From JADKIH01 sp031367345 (GTDB lineage: Bacteria; Bacteroidota; Bacteroidia; AKYH767-A; 2013-40CM-41-45): a DNA stretch of 10,669 nt. Shown here piece after piece: positions 1 through 5,830 of the stretch. Location: contig JANLPR010000052.1 in assembly GCA_031367345.1 (NCBI GenBank), positions 1 through 10,669 on the forward strand. Direction: 5' to 3'. A model generated the notes under the pieces. The model made no database searches, was not told where the DNA came from, and worked only from the letters and a program-made list of their open reading frames with translations. Within the stretch, counting starts at the first letter, position 1; every line of letters begins with the position of its first letter. The translations under genes were made by a program, and so were the position numbers.

Positions 1-143
1 ATTATAAACTTAAAATCCTGTGGATTGATACTATCGACAAAAAGATCGATCATGCGAACTTCGTTATTCTGATCAATAATCTGATCCAACGATTCTGGAA
101 AAAGAATACTCTGAGTTCTGTTTTTTCCTTCTATAAATTGCAT
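1..143 (-). CDS. IS1182-family transposase, N-terminal fragment cut by window edge
   Basis: Reading the minus strand from the ATG at 143-141 gives 47 codons open to the window edge, beginning MQFIEGKNRTQSILFPESLD and continuing with an N-E-V-R-M-I-D-L-F-V-D stretch. The pattern R-x-Q-x-x-L-F-P-x-S-L-D, then N-x-V-R-x-I-D-x-F-V-D, is what I know from the N-terminus of IS1182-family (IS4/IS5-like DDE) transposases, just before the conserved F-x-F segment. The catalytic DDE core would lie beyond the left edge, so activity cannot be judged. The gene runs in the same direction as the DGR reverse transcriptase, 207 bp downstream of its stop. An 8-bp inverted repeat (155-162 and 209-216) lies just upstream of the start. 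Family assignment rests on pattern memory of a short fragment. Confidence 0.75.
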   Translation of the reverse strand, partial: MQFIEGKNRTQSILFPESLDQIIDQNNEVRMIDLFVDSINPQDFKFI

Positions 144-350
144 GAAGTAAATATAACTCGCATACACTTTTGTTATTCAATTAGAATGAAAAGTAGTAAA
201 CAATTTGTTGCGAGTTTTTAGACAGTTTGACGGTTTGCAGCTACAAGAAGTTGGCGATTTCGAAGCACAAAACTGTCTGCCAGCACTGAACTTGATACGA
301 AGCACAAAACTTTATTTAACCACTGAACCGCCAATTTTTTTTAGGTGCTG
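144..350. other. Intergenic region between IS transposase start and RT stop, with short repeats
   Basis: No coding frame is convincing here. It holds a 14-bp direct repeat CGAAGCACAAAACT at 261-274 and 298-311, a 9-bp inverted repeat AGACAGTTT at 220-228 with AAACTGTCT at 270-278, and an 8-bp inverted repeat AACTCGCA at 155-162 with TGCGAGTT at 209-216. A weak 7-bp stem GAACCGC/GCGGTTC (325-331 and 354-360) spans the RT stop codon. One IS end probably lies in this stretch, but I cannot place its boundary. Confidence 0.5.
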
Positions 351-1568
351 TTAGCGGTTCGTTGTTCTTTTCTTCACTACAAATTTAGTGATTTCGTCTG
401 TCAAATATACATGATTCCACCACCAATAATGAATGTGTTTTAGAAGCATATTTCTCCGAAGTTTGTAAGTTCTGTAATGTTTCATTATTCCTAAATAAGA
501 ATTCATACTACTCAAAAAACTATTTAGTTCTGACTTGGTTGGTTTGGCAATTTCTACTACTTTGTTGTGGTTTTGTATGGCGGTATAAAAATTTCCTTTG
601 GTGCGGTTGGCTATATAAATGCGATTGGGTTTTATAACCGTTCCTAAAAACTTAACACCTTTGGTGTAGTGCTGCAAGTATATTTTTTTGGGATGCAAGG
701 TGAGTTGTAAGTTGGAAAGTAAAAAGTTGGAAAGTATTTGAATGAGTGATTTTAAAAATTCTTTATCAGGATGTACAATTATAAAATCATCAACATATCT
801 GCCATAATAACGAATACCAATTTCTTTTTTCATGTAATGATCGAAAGCACTCATATAGAAATTGGCAAAAATTTGACTCGTTAAATTACCAATGGGCAAA
901 CCACTATTTTGAGGACTATGAAAAAGACTCTTGTTCTTTGGTAACCCTTCCCAATTTTTAGCAGCGCCTTTTATAATACAATTCACGGTTGGACTATTAA
1001 AAATGATTTTATGACAGATTGCCAATACCAGCTCCTTATCCTGCTGCTTGTATTGTGCTTCAATGAATTTTTGAAGGCGACTAAAAAGAATTTCTTTGTT
1101 GATATGCATGAAAAAACCCTCGATATCTAATTTCAACACATAGCAATCCTTTGTATAATTTTGAGAACACTGGCGAATGAATTTGTTGGCTCTACTAATT
1201 CCATAATGTGTGCCTTTGCCAACCCGACAGGCATAACTATCCTGAATGAACTCTTTTTCGAAAAGTGGATTTAGTTTGTTGATGATGAGATGATGCACCA
1301 CTCGATCTCTAAAATCGGCTGCAAAAATTTCGCGTTGCACAGGCTTGTGTACAATAAAAGCAATAGACTTGCCCGGCTGATAGCTTCCATCATTCAGCTC
1401 GTGCCATAATTGAATGAGATTGCTTTCATAATCCAATTCAAAAGCGAGCGCATTAATAGTATTGCGCTTGTTACTACGGCAAGAAAAGTAGGCTTCAAAA
1501 ACTTCTTCTAATGTAAAACCCTCTTTTAAAACTGTGGTTTCTGATTTTGAAAATAGTGTTAATTGCAT
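351..1568 (-). CDS. DGR reverse transcriptase
   Basis: This 405-aa reverse transcriptase would make mutagenised cDNA from the template repeat RNA. Visible blocks are FRDRVVHHLI (about 86-95, RT1/2), LKLDIEGFFMHI (about 145-156) with the first catalytic Asp148, GLPIGNLTSQIFANFYM (223-239), and YVDDFI (258-263) with the metal-binding Asp pair 260-261. The G-L/I-P-I/L-G-N-L-T-S-Q block 4 is diagnostic of DGR RTs, where group II intron and retron RTs have Q-G-x-x-x-S-P. There is no maturase, X or endonuclease domain after the polymerase, and the length is normal for DGR RTs. The start at 1568 has AAAAGG three bases upstream and lies 59 bp downstream of the template repeat. It is the last gene of the DGR and probably shares the transcript that carries TR, unless the hairpin at 1583-1610 stops most transcription. 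Confidence 0.96.
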   Translation of the reverse strand: MQLTLFSKSETTVLKEGFTLEEVFEAYFSCRSNKRNTINALAFELDYESNLIQLWHELNDGSYQPGKSIAFIVHKPVQREIFAADFRDRVVHHLIINKLNPLFEKEFIQDSYACRVGKGTHYGISRANKFIRQCSQNYTKDCYVLKLDIEGFFMHINKEILFSRLQKFIEAQYKQQDKELVLAICHKIIFNSPTVNCIIKGAAKNWEGLPKNKSLFHSPQNSGLPIGNLTSQIFANFYMSAFDHYMKKEIGIRYYGRYVDDFIIVHPDKEFLKSLIQILSNFLLSNLQLTLHPKKIYLQHYTKGVKFLGTVIKPNRIYIANRTKGNFYTAIQNHNKVVEIAKPTKSELNSFLSSMNSYLGIMKHYRTYKLRRNMLLKHIHYWWWNHVYLTDEITKFVVKKRTTNR

Positions 1569-1582
1569 TGCCTTTTAAATAA

Positions 1583-1610
1583 AAGCGTCCGAAATAAAAT
1601 TCGGACGCTT
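1583..1610 (-). terminator. 11-bp perfect hairpin with T-rich tail between TR and RT gene
   Basis: AAGCGTCCGAA (1583-1593) pairs perfectly with TTCGGACGCTT (1600-1610) around a 6-nt loop. On the minus strand the stem is followed directly by TTTTATTT, the form of an intrinsic terminator. It lies 17 bp downstream of the end of TR and about 15 bp upstream of the RT start. It could end the TR RNA, attenuate RT expression, or be a structural part of the DGR RNA. The structure is plain; its role is inferred. Confidence 0.6.
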
Positions 1611-1627
1611 ATTGTTTTGTTTAAAAC

Positions 1628-1767
1628 CCCGAACTGCACGAACATAGTTTGTGTTGTTCTTATTGTTGTTGTTCTGGTTACCATTGTTGAAATTCTGGTT
1701 CCAAGCGTTGTTGTTATCGTTCTCCGTAGAACTCCAATAGTTGTTATTAGCAAAACCGCCAACCACA
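1628..1767 (-). repeat. DGR template repeat (TR)
   Basis: This is the 140-bp invariant template copied by the RT. It aligns without gaps to 2357-2496 (offset 729), with 117 identical positions and 23 mismatches, all at positions that are A on the TR coding strand (T on the plus strand). Read in the VR frame it carries 19 Asn codons, mostly AAC, which cannot become stop codons by changing adenines alone. Its RT-proximal end (GTTCGTGCAGTTCGG on the coding strand) is shared exactly with VR and differs just beyond it (GGT against GCT), which fits IMH* against IMH. It lies between avd and RT, the usual DGR order. The open frame across it (1766-1575) is a by-product of its similarity to VR and not a gene. 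Confidence 0.95.
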
Positions 1768-1940
1768 TTTAATAAAGGTGTTTATCTAAATACAAGGCGT
1801 CTTGCATTTATTACTAACAAACTCACTCCTGAAAAGAAATTAGTCCTGCTCGTTTTAACTGCTTTTTCAAACAGTCCCTTTATCGCTTTTAAACTAAAAC
1901 CTGCTCACTCACTGCCACCGTAACAGCAGTAATTCCGGCA
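1768..1940 (-). ncRNA. TR-upstream leader, probable part of the DGR RNA
   Basis: These 173 bp between the avd stop and TR have no convincing gene. In the studied Bordetella phage DGR, sequence flanking TR, including the end of avd, belongs to the RNA needed for cDNA priming; that this stretch does the same is inference from position. The 10-bp hairpin at 1944-1971 lies at its upstream edge. A short plus-strand frame (1741-1923) has no homologous look and is discounted. Confidence 0.4.
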
Positions 1941-2285
1941 TTATACAGGCTGGCTTTTACTCCAGCCTGTAATTTGTTTGCCTACAGTATCCATTAACAA
2001 ACTCAATTCTGCTTGTTTTTTAATGGGCAACACTTTCATATCTACACATAGGCGAATTTCTAATTTCAATAATTCAAAATCATCCATAAAGGTTTCTAAA
2101 TGCTCCAATTTACTGGTTGATTTATTAGCTCTATAAATGCTTCTTACCAGTTGTAAGGCATCACGCTTCATATCTTGCCCCAAGGTGTATTTATACTCCT
2201 TTGAAAAATCTTTGGTACACTCAAATATTTTCAAAATAAGTTTATACGTATCTCTGTAAACTGGTAAGTCATAGTATAATGCCAT
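1941..2285 (-). CDS. avd: Avd-like four-helix-bundle DGR accessory protein
   Basis: This 114-aa protein is rich in predicted helix and has charged amphipathic segments: YRDTYKLILKIFECTKDF, the Lys/Glu-rich stretch around residues 25-50, HLETFMDDFELLKLEIRL, and KKQAELSLLMDTVGKQI. It matches the size and style of Avd and of the related S23/four-helix-bundle family (23S rRNA intervening-sequence proteins). In DGRs Avd forms a pentamer that binds the RT and the TR RNA and is required for mutagenic homing. Identification rests on this helical pattern plus the exact DGR position: 63 bp after the target gene and upstream of TR and RT. The 10-bp stem at 1944-1971 is built into its last codons. Individual sequences in this family are weakly conserved, so context carries much of the call. 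Confidence 0.88.
   Translation of the reverse strand: MALYYDLPVYRDTYKLILKIFECTKDFSKEYKYTLGQDMKRDALQLVRSIYRANKSTSKLEHLETFMDDFELLKLEIRLCVDMKVLPIKKQAELSLLMDTVGKQITGWSKSQPV
1944..1971 (-). other. 10-bp perfect hairpin in the 3' end of avd
   Basis: TACAGGCTGG (1944-1953) is the exact reverse complement of CCAGCCTGTA (1962-1971), with an 8-nt loop. The stem ends one base before the avd stop codon. No T-tract follows on the minus strand, so it is not a standard terminator. It may structure the RNA upstream of TR. Confidence 0.6.
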
Positions 2286-2307
2286 TTGCTTGTGAAAATA
2301 AAATCGC

Positions 2308-2338
2308 CCGCTTCGCGGTAATATTTAAATTGTTAAAT
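2308..2338 (-). other. Two small hairpins downstream of VR
   Basis: ATTTAA (2323-2328) pairs with TTAAAT (2333-2338) around a 4-nt loop. Next to it, on the minus strand, lies CCGC-GAA-GCGG (2318-2308), whose GCGAAGC core is known as an unusually stable DNA mini-hairpin. They start 11 bp past the target stop codon. Many DGRs carry a hairpin or cruciform just downstream of VR that helps target recognition; assigning these that role is inference. Confidence 0.35.
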
Positions 2339-2348
2339 GGATAAATAG

Positions 2349-3332
2349 TTAAAAAGCCCGAACTGCACGAACATAGTATGGGTAGAACTTATAGTCGTAG
2401 AACTGGAAACCATTGGTGAAACCCTGGAACCAAGCGATGGCGTTAGCGTTCTCCGTAGAACTCCAATAGCTGTTACTAGCAAAACCGCCAACCACAGTTT
2501 TTTGTAAGTATAAAAGATTTAGTTCGTCTTTTGACGGCAAATACCAGTCGCCATAAATAGTTCCGCCAACTGTTACTGAATATTCATTACAAACAGTAGC
2601 GGCAAAAGCAGCACCGTCAACGGGGCCTTGGTTGGCTATTATAATTGCCGTGTTTTTTAGCCCTGCACCAATGCCATTAGCTCTTGCACGAGTATTTGTA
2701 TAAGTACCACCATACCATCTTATTCCTGTACTTTGGTCAGCCGTGGCTGCAATTAGGCCGTGTTGCCCACCATCGTATACATAAAAAACAATTCCTCCGC
2801 CATAGCTTTCGCCAATGGTATGGACCGGGTAACCGCCAGTTGCTCCTGTTGCACCAACAGAACCAGTAGCTCCTGTTAAACCAATTGAACCTTGTGGGCC
2901 AGTTGCACCTGTAGCTCCAGTAGCTCCAGGTGTTCCATTTGCACTAAACAAGGCGTACGGCACACTCATTAATTCGTTTGTGCCAGATATGGTATAAACT
3001 GTGCCACCTGTTGGGTCAGTTTCTGTTTTTATAAAATAAGGTCCGTTTGCCCAGTTAATGCCTGCAAAAGTACCTGTAACAGGAGTTCCTGTCCCAATTT
3101 CTAAACTTGCTAAACCATTGGCGTTGGTGCTTGGTGTTTGCGTTTCTACATATACAGCCGTGCCAGTTGATGAACCTTGCAATATGCTTATTTTCATTCC
3201 AACAGGTGTAGAGGTTATTAACACACTACTACTATTGCGAATTACGGCTTGGTAACTCATTTTTTGTGGGGCTTGGGCAAATACACTTGCCGTTAATAAT
3301 AGCCCTACTAGTATTGAATATATCTTTTTCAT
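2349..3332 (-). CDS. Secreted DGR target (variable) protein: collagen-like stalk and DUF1566-like variable domain
   Basis: This 327-aa protein is diversified by the DGR. It has a signal peptide (MKKIYSILVGLLLTASVFAQ, residues 1-20), a domain at about 21-130 starting APQKMSYQAVIRN that I know from Bacteroidota surface proteins, a collagen-like Gly-x-y run at about 133-166 (GTPGATGATG and similar), and a C-terminal domain at about 167-327. The last shows the DUF1566/FGE-like pattern: GGIVFYVYDGG, GDWYLPSKDEL, SSYWSSTE-like and YVRAVRAF. That fold belongs to the C-type-lectin group used by DGR targets. Residues 280-325 are VR. Against the TR translation, 17 residues differ, 15 of them at template Asn codons. 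It starts 6 bp after the small T9SS gene, so the two are probably co-translated. It has no sorting domain of its own. Its ligand is unknown. Confidence 0.93.
   Translation of the reverse strand: MKKIYSILVGLLLTASVFAQAPQKMSYQAVIRNSSSVLITSTPVGMKISILQGSSTGTAVYVETQTPSTNANGLASLEIGTGTPVTGTFAGINWANGPYFIKTETDPTGGTVYTISGTNELMSVPYALFSANGTPGATGATGATGPQGSIGLTGATGSVGATGATGGYPVHTIGESYGGGIVFYVYDGGQHGLIAATADQSTGIRWYGGTYTNTRARANGIGAGLKNTAIIIANQGPVDGAAFAATVCNEYSVTVGGTIYGDWYLPSKDELNLLYLQKTVVGGFASNSYWSSTENANAIAWFQGFTNGFQFYDYKFYPYYVRAVRAF
2357..2496 (-). repeat. DGR variable repeat (VR)
   Basis: This 140-bp target of mutagenic homing forms the 3' end of the target gene. All 23 differences from TR fall at template adenines (23 of 51 adenines in TR). 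Several codons carry two changes, such as Asn to Phe and Asn to Ala, which ordinary single-step drift seldom gives. The block nearest the stop (2357-2376) is free of changes and would be the initiation of mutagenic homing (IMH) region. Confidence 0.95.
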
Positions 3333-3338
3333 AGTTTT

Positions 3339-3818
3339 TTAGTTTTTCATGATTTTAAATGTTTTTACTTCTTTGTTATTGTTGGTTACTTTTAAAAAAT
3401 AGGTGGCAGTAGGTAAGTTTTCCATTGTAATGGTTTCGCTACTGCTTATTATTTTTCGGCTTTCAATTAATTTTCCACTAATGTCGTAAAGTTGAAAATT
3501 CAAAGTTGAAAGTTCAGCCTTACCTACATTAAGAGTTAAATAATTAGTTGTTGGGTTGGGGTATGCTGTTAATTCTAAATTAATAGAATGATTATCGATA
3601 CCCAGCACAATAGAAATTTCGTAAGGTTGCTGCACACCTTGTGCTACCGAACCTGTGGTTCCTGTGTTAGTGGTATAAACAATTTGTCCTACCGAATAAG
3701 CAGCGGTTCCTCCGCTACCCGAAGCATTACCGCCTGTGGCGGTGGTTGCTTGTTGTGCTTGTGCTGTTAGCCCGAGGCCTAACAACAAAACACTCAATTT
3801 TACTTTTTTGTGTTTCAT
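3339..3818 (-). CDS. Small secreted T9SS type A sorting-domain protein, first gene of the DGR operon
   Basis: This 159-aa protein has a signal peptide (residues 1-21, ending LGLTAQAQ), a short Gly/Ser/Thr-rich middle (TGGNASGSGG, then YSVGQIVYTTNTG and GSVAQGVQQPYEI), and a C-terminal type IX sorting domain from about residue 76: AYPNPTTNYL, LYDISGKL, LPTATYFLKV and a basic KTFKIMKN end. It should be carried over the outer membrane by T9SS and either released or anchored, normally with removal of the sorting domain. The middle part is very short for a catalytic unit, so a structural or partner role is likelier. Its position 6 bp before the DGR target suggests it is expressed with the target and may help present it; that is inference. 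The A-rich leader AACAAAAAAA before the ATG fits Bacteroidota initiation. Confidence 0.88.
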   Translation of the reverse strand: MKHKKVKLSVLLLGLGLTAQAQQATTATGGNASGSGGTAAYSVGQIVYTTNTGTTGSVAQGVQQPYEISIVLGIDNHSINLELTAYPNPTTNYLTLNVGKAELSTLNFQLYDISGKLIESRKIISSSETITMENLPTATYFLKVTNNNKEVKTFKIMKN

Positions 3819-3997
3819 TTTTTTTGTTTTGATTGTTACTATTTATTTATTTTTCATTTTTGTTTCGTTCGGTTTTTCTCTGCGGTTCGGTTTTTCACAA
3901 TGACCGCTAACGGTTTGGCGTTTGGCTGCAAGCACCGATGAAATTGACCAACCGAACGGCGGAATGTTAAGCAAGAAAAATAAATTTAAAATAAATA
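3819..3997 (-). promoter_or_regulatory. Upstream region of the DGR operon with a 12-bp direct repeat
   Basis: The leader of the DGR operon lies here. GTTCGGTTTTTC occurs twice at 18-bp spacing (3867-3878 and 3885-3896), reading GAAAAACCGAAC on the transcribed strand, about 50-80 bp before the first start codon. This could be a regulator site. I find no clear Bacteroidota -33/-7 (TTTG / TAnnTTTG) promoter. Positions 3951-3974 match the end of the repeat family described at 5611-6434. Confidence 0.35.
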
Positions 3998-4513
3998 TTA
4001 GTCATCCCAAACAAACATAAATTTCCTTTTCCGAAGAAATGAAATAAAATCAGATAGAAATTCTTTCGACAAATTTTGGTTTATTTGTTTGTGTTCTTGC
4101 TCGTTCATTCCTTGCACTATATAGGAAGGACTTTCTTTGCCATATTCTTTTAATTGAAATTCTTTCATCAAGTAAAGCGCTTTGTCTAGTGCGTCTGCAA
4201 GTGCGGAAGAGTCTTCTGCTATAAAAATCTTGTAATCATCGTCACCCCAGGAAGAAGGTTTGTAGTCCCCTATTGTCGGATTTGGTGAGTCAATTGTTTT
4301 TTCAAGAACACTTCCCGTCGGTTTCCATTCCATTTTACGACCAAGTTCCAGAACCTTTTCCCATGTCGAACCAGAGCAAGAAAATCTTCTATATTCCGGA
4401 TCAGGTTCGCCGGTGGTTATTACCCGTTCTACGTACAATTCGCCATCGGAATCCAATCCCATTATTTCTAAAGTGTTTCGTTTGCCGTTGAACATCATAA
4501 CTATAAATGCCAT
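3998..4513 (-). CDS. Hypothetical protein, 171 aa
   Basis: I do not recognise this 171-aa soluble protein. It has no signal peptide or membrane segment. The N-terminal half (MAFIVMMFNGKRNTLEIMGL, then a D-G-E-L-Y-V-E-R strand and the W-E-K-V-L-E-L-G-R-K-M-E-W segment) looks alpha/beta. A central acidic S-W-G-D-D-D-Y-K stretch is followed by helices (ADALDKALYLMKEFQLKEYG), and the C-terminal half ends in an aromatic RKRKFMFVWDD. It lies 59 bp downstream of the PD-(D/E)XK gene in the same direction, so the two may form a two-gene unit. The start at 4513 is the first ATG of the frame after an A/T-rich leader. It is convincing as a gene by length and protein-like composition. Confidence 0.7.
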   Translation of the reverse strand: MAFIVMMFNGKRNTLEIMGLDSDGELYVERVITTGEPDPEYRRFSCSGSTWEKVLELGRKMEWKPTGSVLEKTIDSPNPTIGDYKPSSWGDDDYKIFIAEDSSALADALDKALYLMKEFQLKEYGKESPSYIVQGMNEQEHKQINQNLSKEFLSDFISFLRKRKFMFVWDD

Positions 4514-4572
4514 TGTGTTTTTTTATGTTTTTAAATTCCAATTTACCCGGTCCGGCAATTTCGATGCGAACG

Positions 4573-5532
4573 TCAAGCTATTTTGAGATTTATTAATGTC
4601 AAATGTGTTTCAATATGCTTGAATTTGTCTGTTGGATGTTGAAGCTTAAAGCGAAAATCATTTTGTATAAAACTTTCTCTTTTTCCAAAGTTGAAGTTGT
4701 TTGTCAAATGTTGCTCAACTTTTTTTAAGATACTTGTAAAGTCTGATTTGTAACAAAACATAATAATACCACAGTAGTTATTGTGCCAACTTAAATAGCC
4801 TTGTAATTGCTCAATTGCTTCTTTTAGTGTGTCAATTCCGTCCCAAACTTTTAATTCAAAAATATGTTCGTTTAAACCGTCTTTTGTCTTAACAAGTATG
4901 TCTGTTTTTCCTTTGCAATTTTTTGCCTCCGCATTTCCTCGTCCTTTAAAGGTCACGTTTATTGGTGTCAACATACGGTCACGAATATTTTCCTCTTTCA
5001 ATCCCTGATATTCTTCAGGGATTCTTTGTATATCATTTGTCAGAACTTGAACAGATTTAATTAGCCTCTCAAATTGAAGTTGGTCTACACTTTTTTTATC
5101 CGATTTTGACGACTTTTTCGAACTTCCAAATTTCAGTTTTAGCCATTCTTCAAATTTGTCGTCACTCGCAAAACCAGCAACATTCTTGTTGGCACAAGCT
5201 TCTCGAAGTTTTAATATACCAGTCGGTCCATAACCAAGATAATAGTTAGAACCGCAGTCGTGAGCAATAAACCACTCGTCTGCTAACTTAACTGCAACGT
5301 GTATAATTGCAGGTTCTTCGTCAACATAAATGTAGGAAAGAAATATTTTATAAAAGTCTGCTGAACGTTCTGAAAATACATCCATCCCCTCCTTACAATT
5401 AAAAATTCCGGCCCTGTCAACCATTTCGTGAAATTCGTAATACAAAATGTTGTTATAGTCCCCGCCTTTTATTAGATCAGCAAGTTTATATGCGTTGTTT
5501 GTTACGAGTGATATGTCTTGGTATGTTGTCAT
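4573..5532 (-). CDS. PD-(D/E)XK nuclease-like protein with N-terminal unknown domain
   Basis: This 319-aa protein has two parts joined by a Lys/Ser-rich linker (about 136-148, KKSSKSDKKS). The first, about 1-135, is unrecognised. The second, about 150-319, has the order of a PD-(D/E)XK nuclease: a helix with Glu (LKEENIRDRML, about 178-188), GKTDILV with Asp211, FELKVW with Glu226 and Lys228, then a helix EAIEQLQGYL (about 238-247) with a conserved-type Gln. This fold is used in restriction, repair and defence nucleases; which one applies here cannot be told. No methyltransferase or helicase is nearby, so it is not an ordinary restriction locus. The 171-aa gene follows 59 bp downstream. The nuclease call is motif-based; activity is inferred. 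Confidence 0.72.
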   Translation of the reverse strand: MTTYQDISLVTNNAYKLADLIKGGDYNNILYYEFHEMVDRAGIFNCKEGMDVFSERSADFYKIFLSYIYVDEEPAIIHVAVKLADEWFIAHDCGSNYYLGYGPTGILKLREACANKNVAGFASDDKFEEWLKLKFGSSKKSSKSDKKSVDQLQFERLIKSVQVLTNDIQRIPEEYQGLKEENIRDRMLTPINVTFKGRGNAEAKNCKGKTDILVKTKDGLNEHIFELKVWDGIDTLKEAIEQLQGYLSWHNNYCGIIMFCYKSDFTSILKKVEQHLTNNFNFGKRESFIQNDFRFKLQHPTDKFKHIETHLTLINLKIA

Positions 5533-5610
5533 GAGGTTGCAGCTATAGTGCTGGGTATTGCCACTGCGCTTTTACCAAAGATAAAAATAAATGGAGAAAA
5601 ACGTTGTGTC

Positions 5611-5689
5611 AAAACCCTGCTCGGAATGTTAAGCGGATTTAATGACACCCTTTCAATTAATTAACTTATCAACCGCCATTCCATCCGCC
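5611..5689 (-). repeat. Dispersed repeat copy R1 (left half of palindromic element I)
   Basis: Read on the minus strand it runs GGAATGGCGGTTGAT, TTAATT, TCCGCTTAACATTCCGAGCA and GGGTTTT. It is the inverted partner of R2: CCCTGCTCGGA (5615-5625) and TGTTAAGCGGA (5627-5637) are exact complements of 5790-5800 and 5775-5785. The arms thus pair over 22 bp on both sides of small bulges. No clear target-site duplication is visible outside. Confidence 0.65.
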
Positions 5690-5716
5690 CTAATATTGAT
5701 TGATTAGAGCATTACT

Positions 5717-5800
5717 AATTCCCGTACGGAATGACGCTTGATGGCACGACTAATTTCAGAGTGTAAAGCTAATTTCCGCTTAACAGTCCTCCGAGCAGGG
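5717..5800 (+). repeat. Dispersed repeat copy R2 (right half of palindromic element I)
   Basis: It begins AATTCCCG, then CGGAATGACGCTTGA (5727-5741), GCTAATTTCCGCTTAACA (5768-5785) and TCCGAGCAGGG (5790-5800). The 15-mer at 5727-5741 recurs exactly in reverse complement at 6275-6289. Its start resembles copy R4 at 6357 in direct orientation. The copies share spaced blocks of identity, so they belong to one family that has diverged. Confidence 0.65.
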
Positions 5801-5830
5801 AGGCATACAATAACAATAAAACAACAACCA

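Larger units (their letters stand above)
5533..5830. other. Divergent intergenic region holding palindromic element I
   Basis: This region separates the minus-strand nuclease gene from the plus-strand hypothetical gene, so promoters for both should lie in or beside it. Most of it is the inverted-repeat element at 5611-5800. I cannot point to a specific promoter. An open frame reaches back from the small gene to 5738, but that stretch is repeat sequence and is not counted as coding. Confidence 0.5.

Noticed and set aside
1575..1766. Asn-rich 63-aa minus-strand frame as a small gene
   Set aside because: It is the template repeat read in the VR frame. Its openness follows from its similarity to the target gene, and it ends inside the hairpin at 1583-1610.
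1559..1923. Other short frames around TR on both strands
   Set aside because: They are low-complexity translations of TR or leader sequence (Thr/Val runs) with no start context or family resemblance.
2684..3255. Plus-strand frames inside the target gene
   Set aside because: They are antisense shadows of the signal-peptide-bearing target protein.
5738..5830. N-terminal extension of the small hypothetical gene
   Set aside because: The extension is translated repeat R2 and leader sequence; the ATG at 5831 has a better upstream context.
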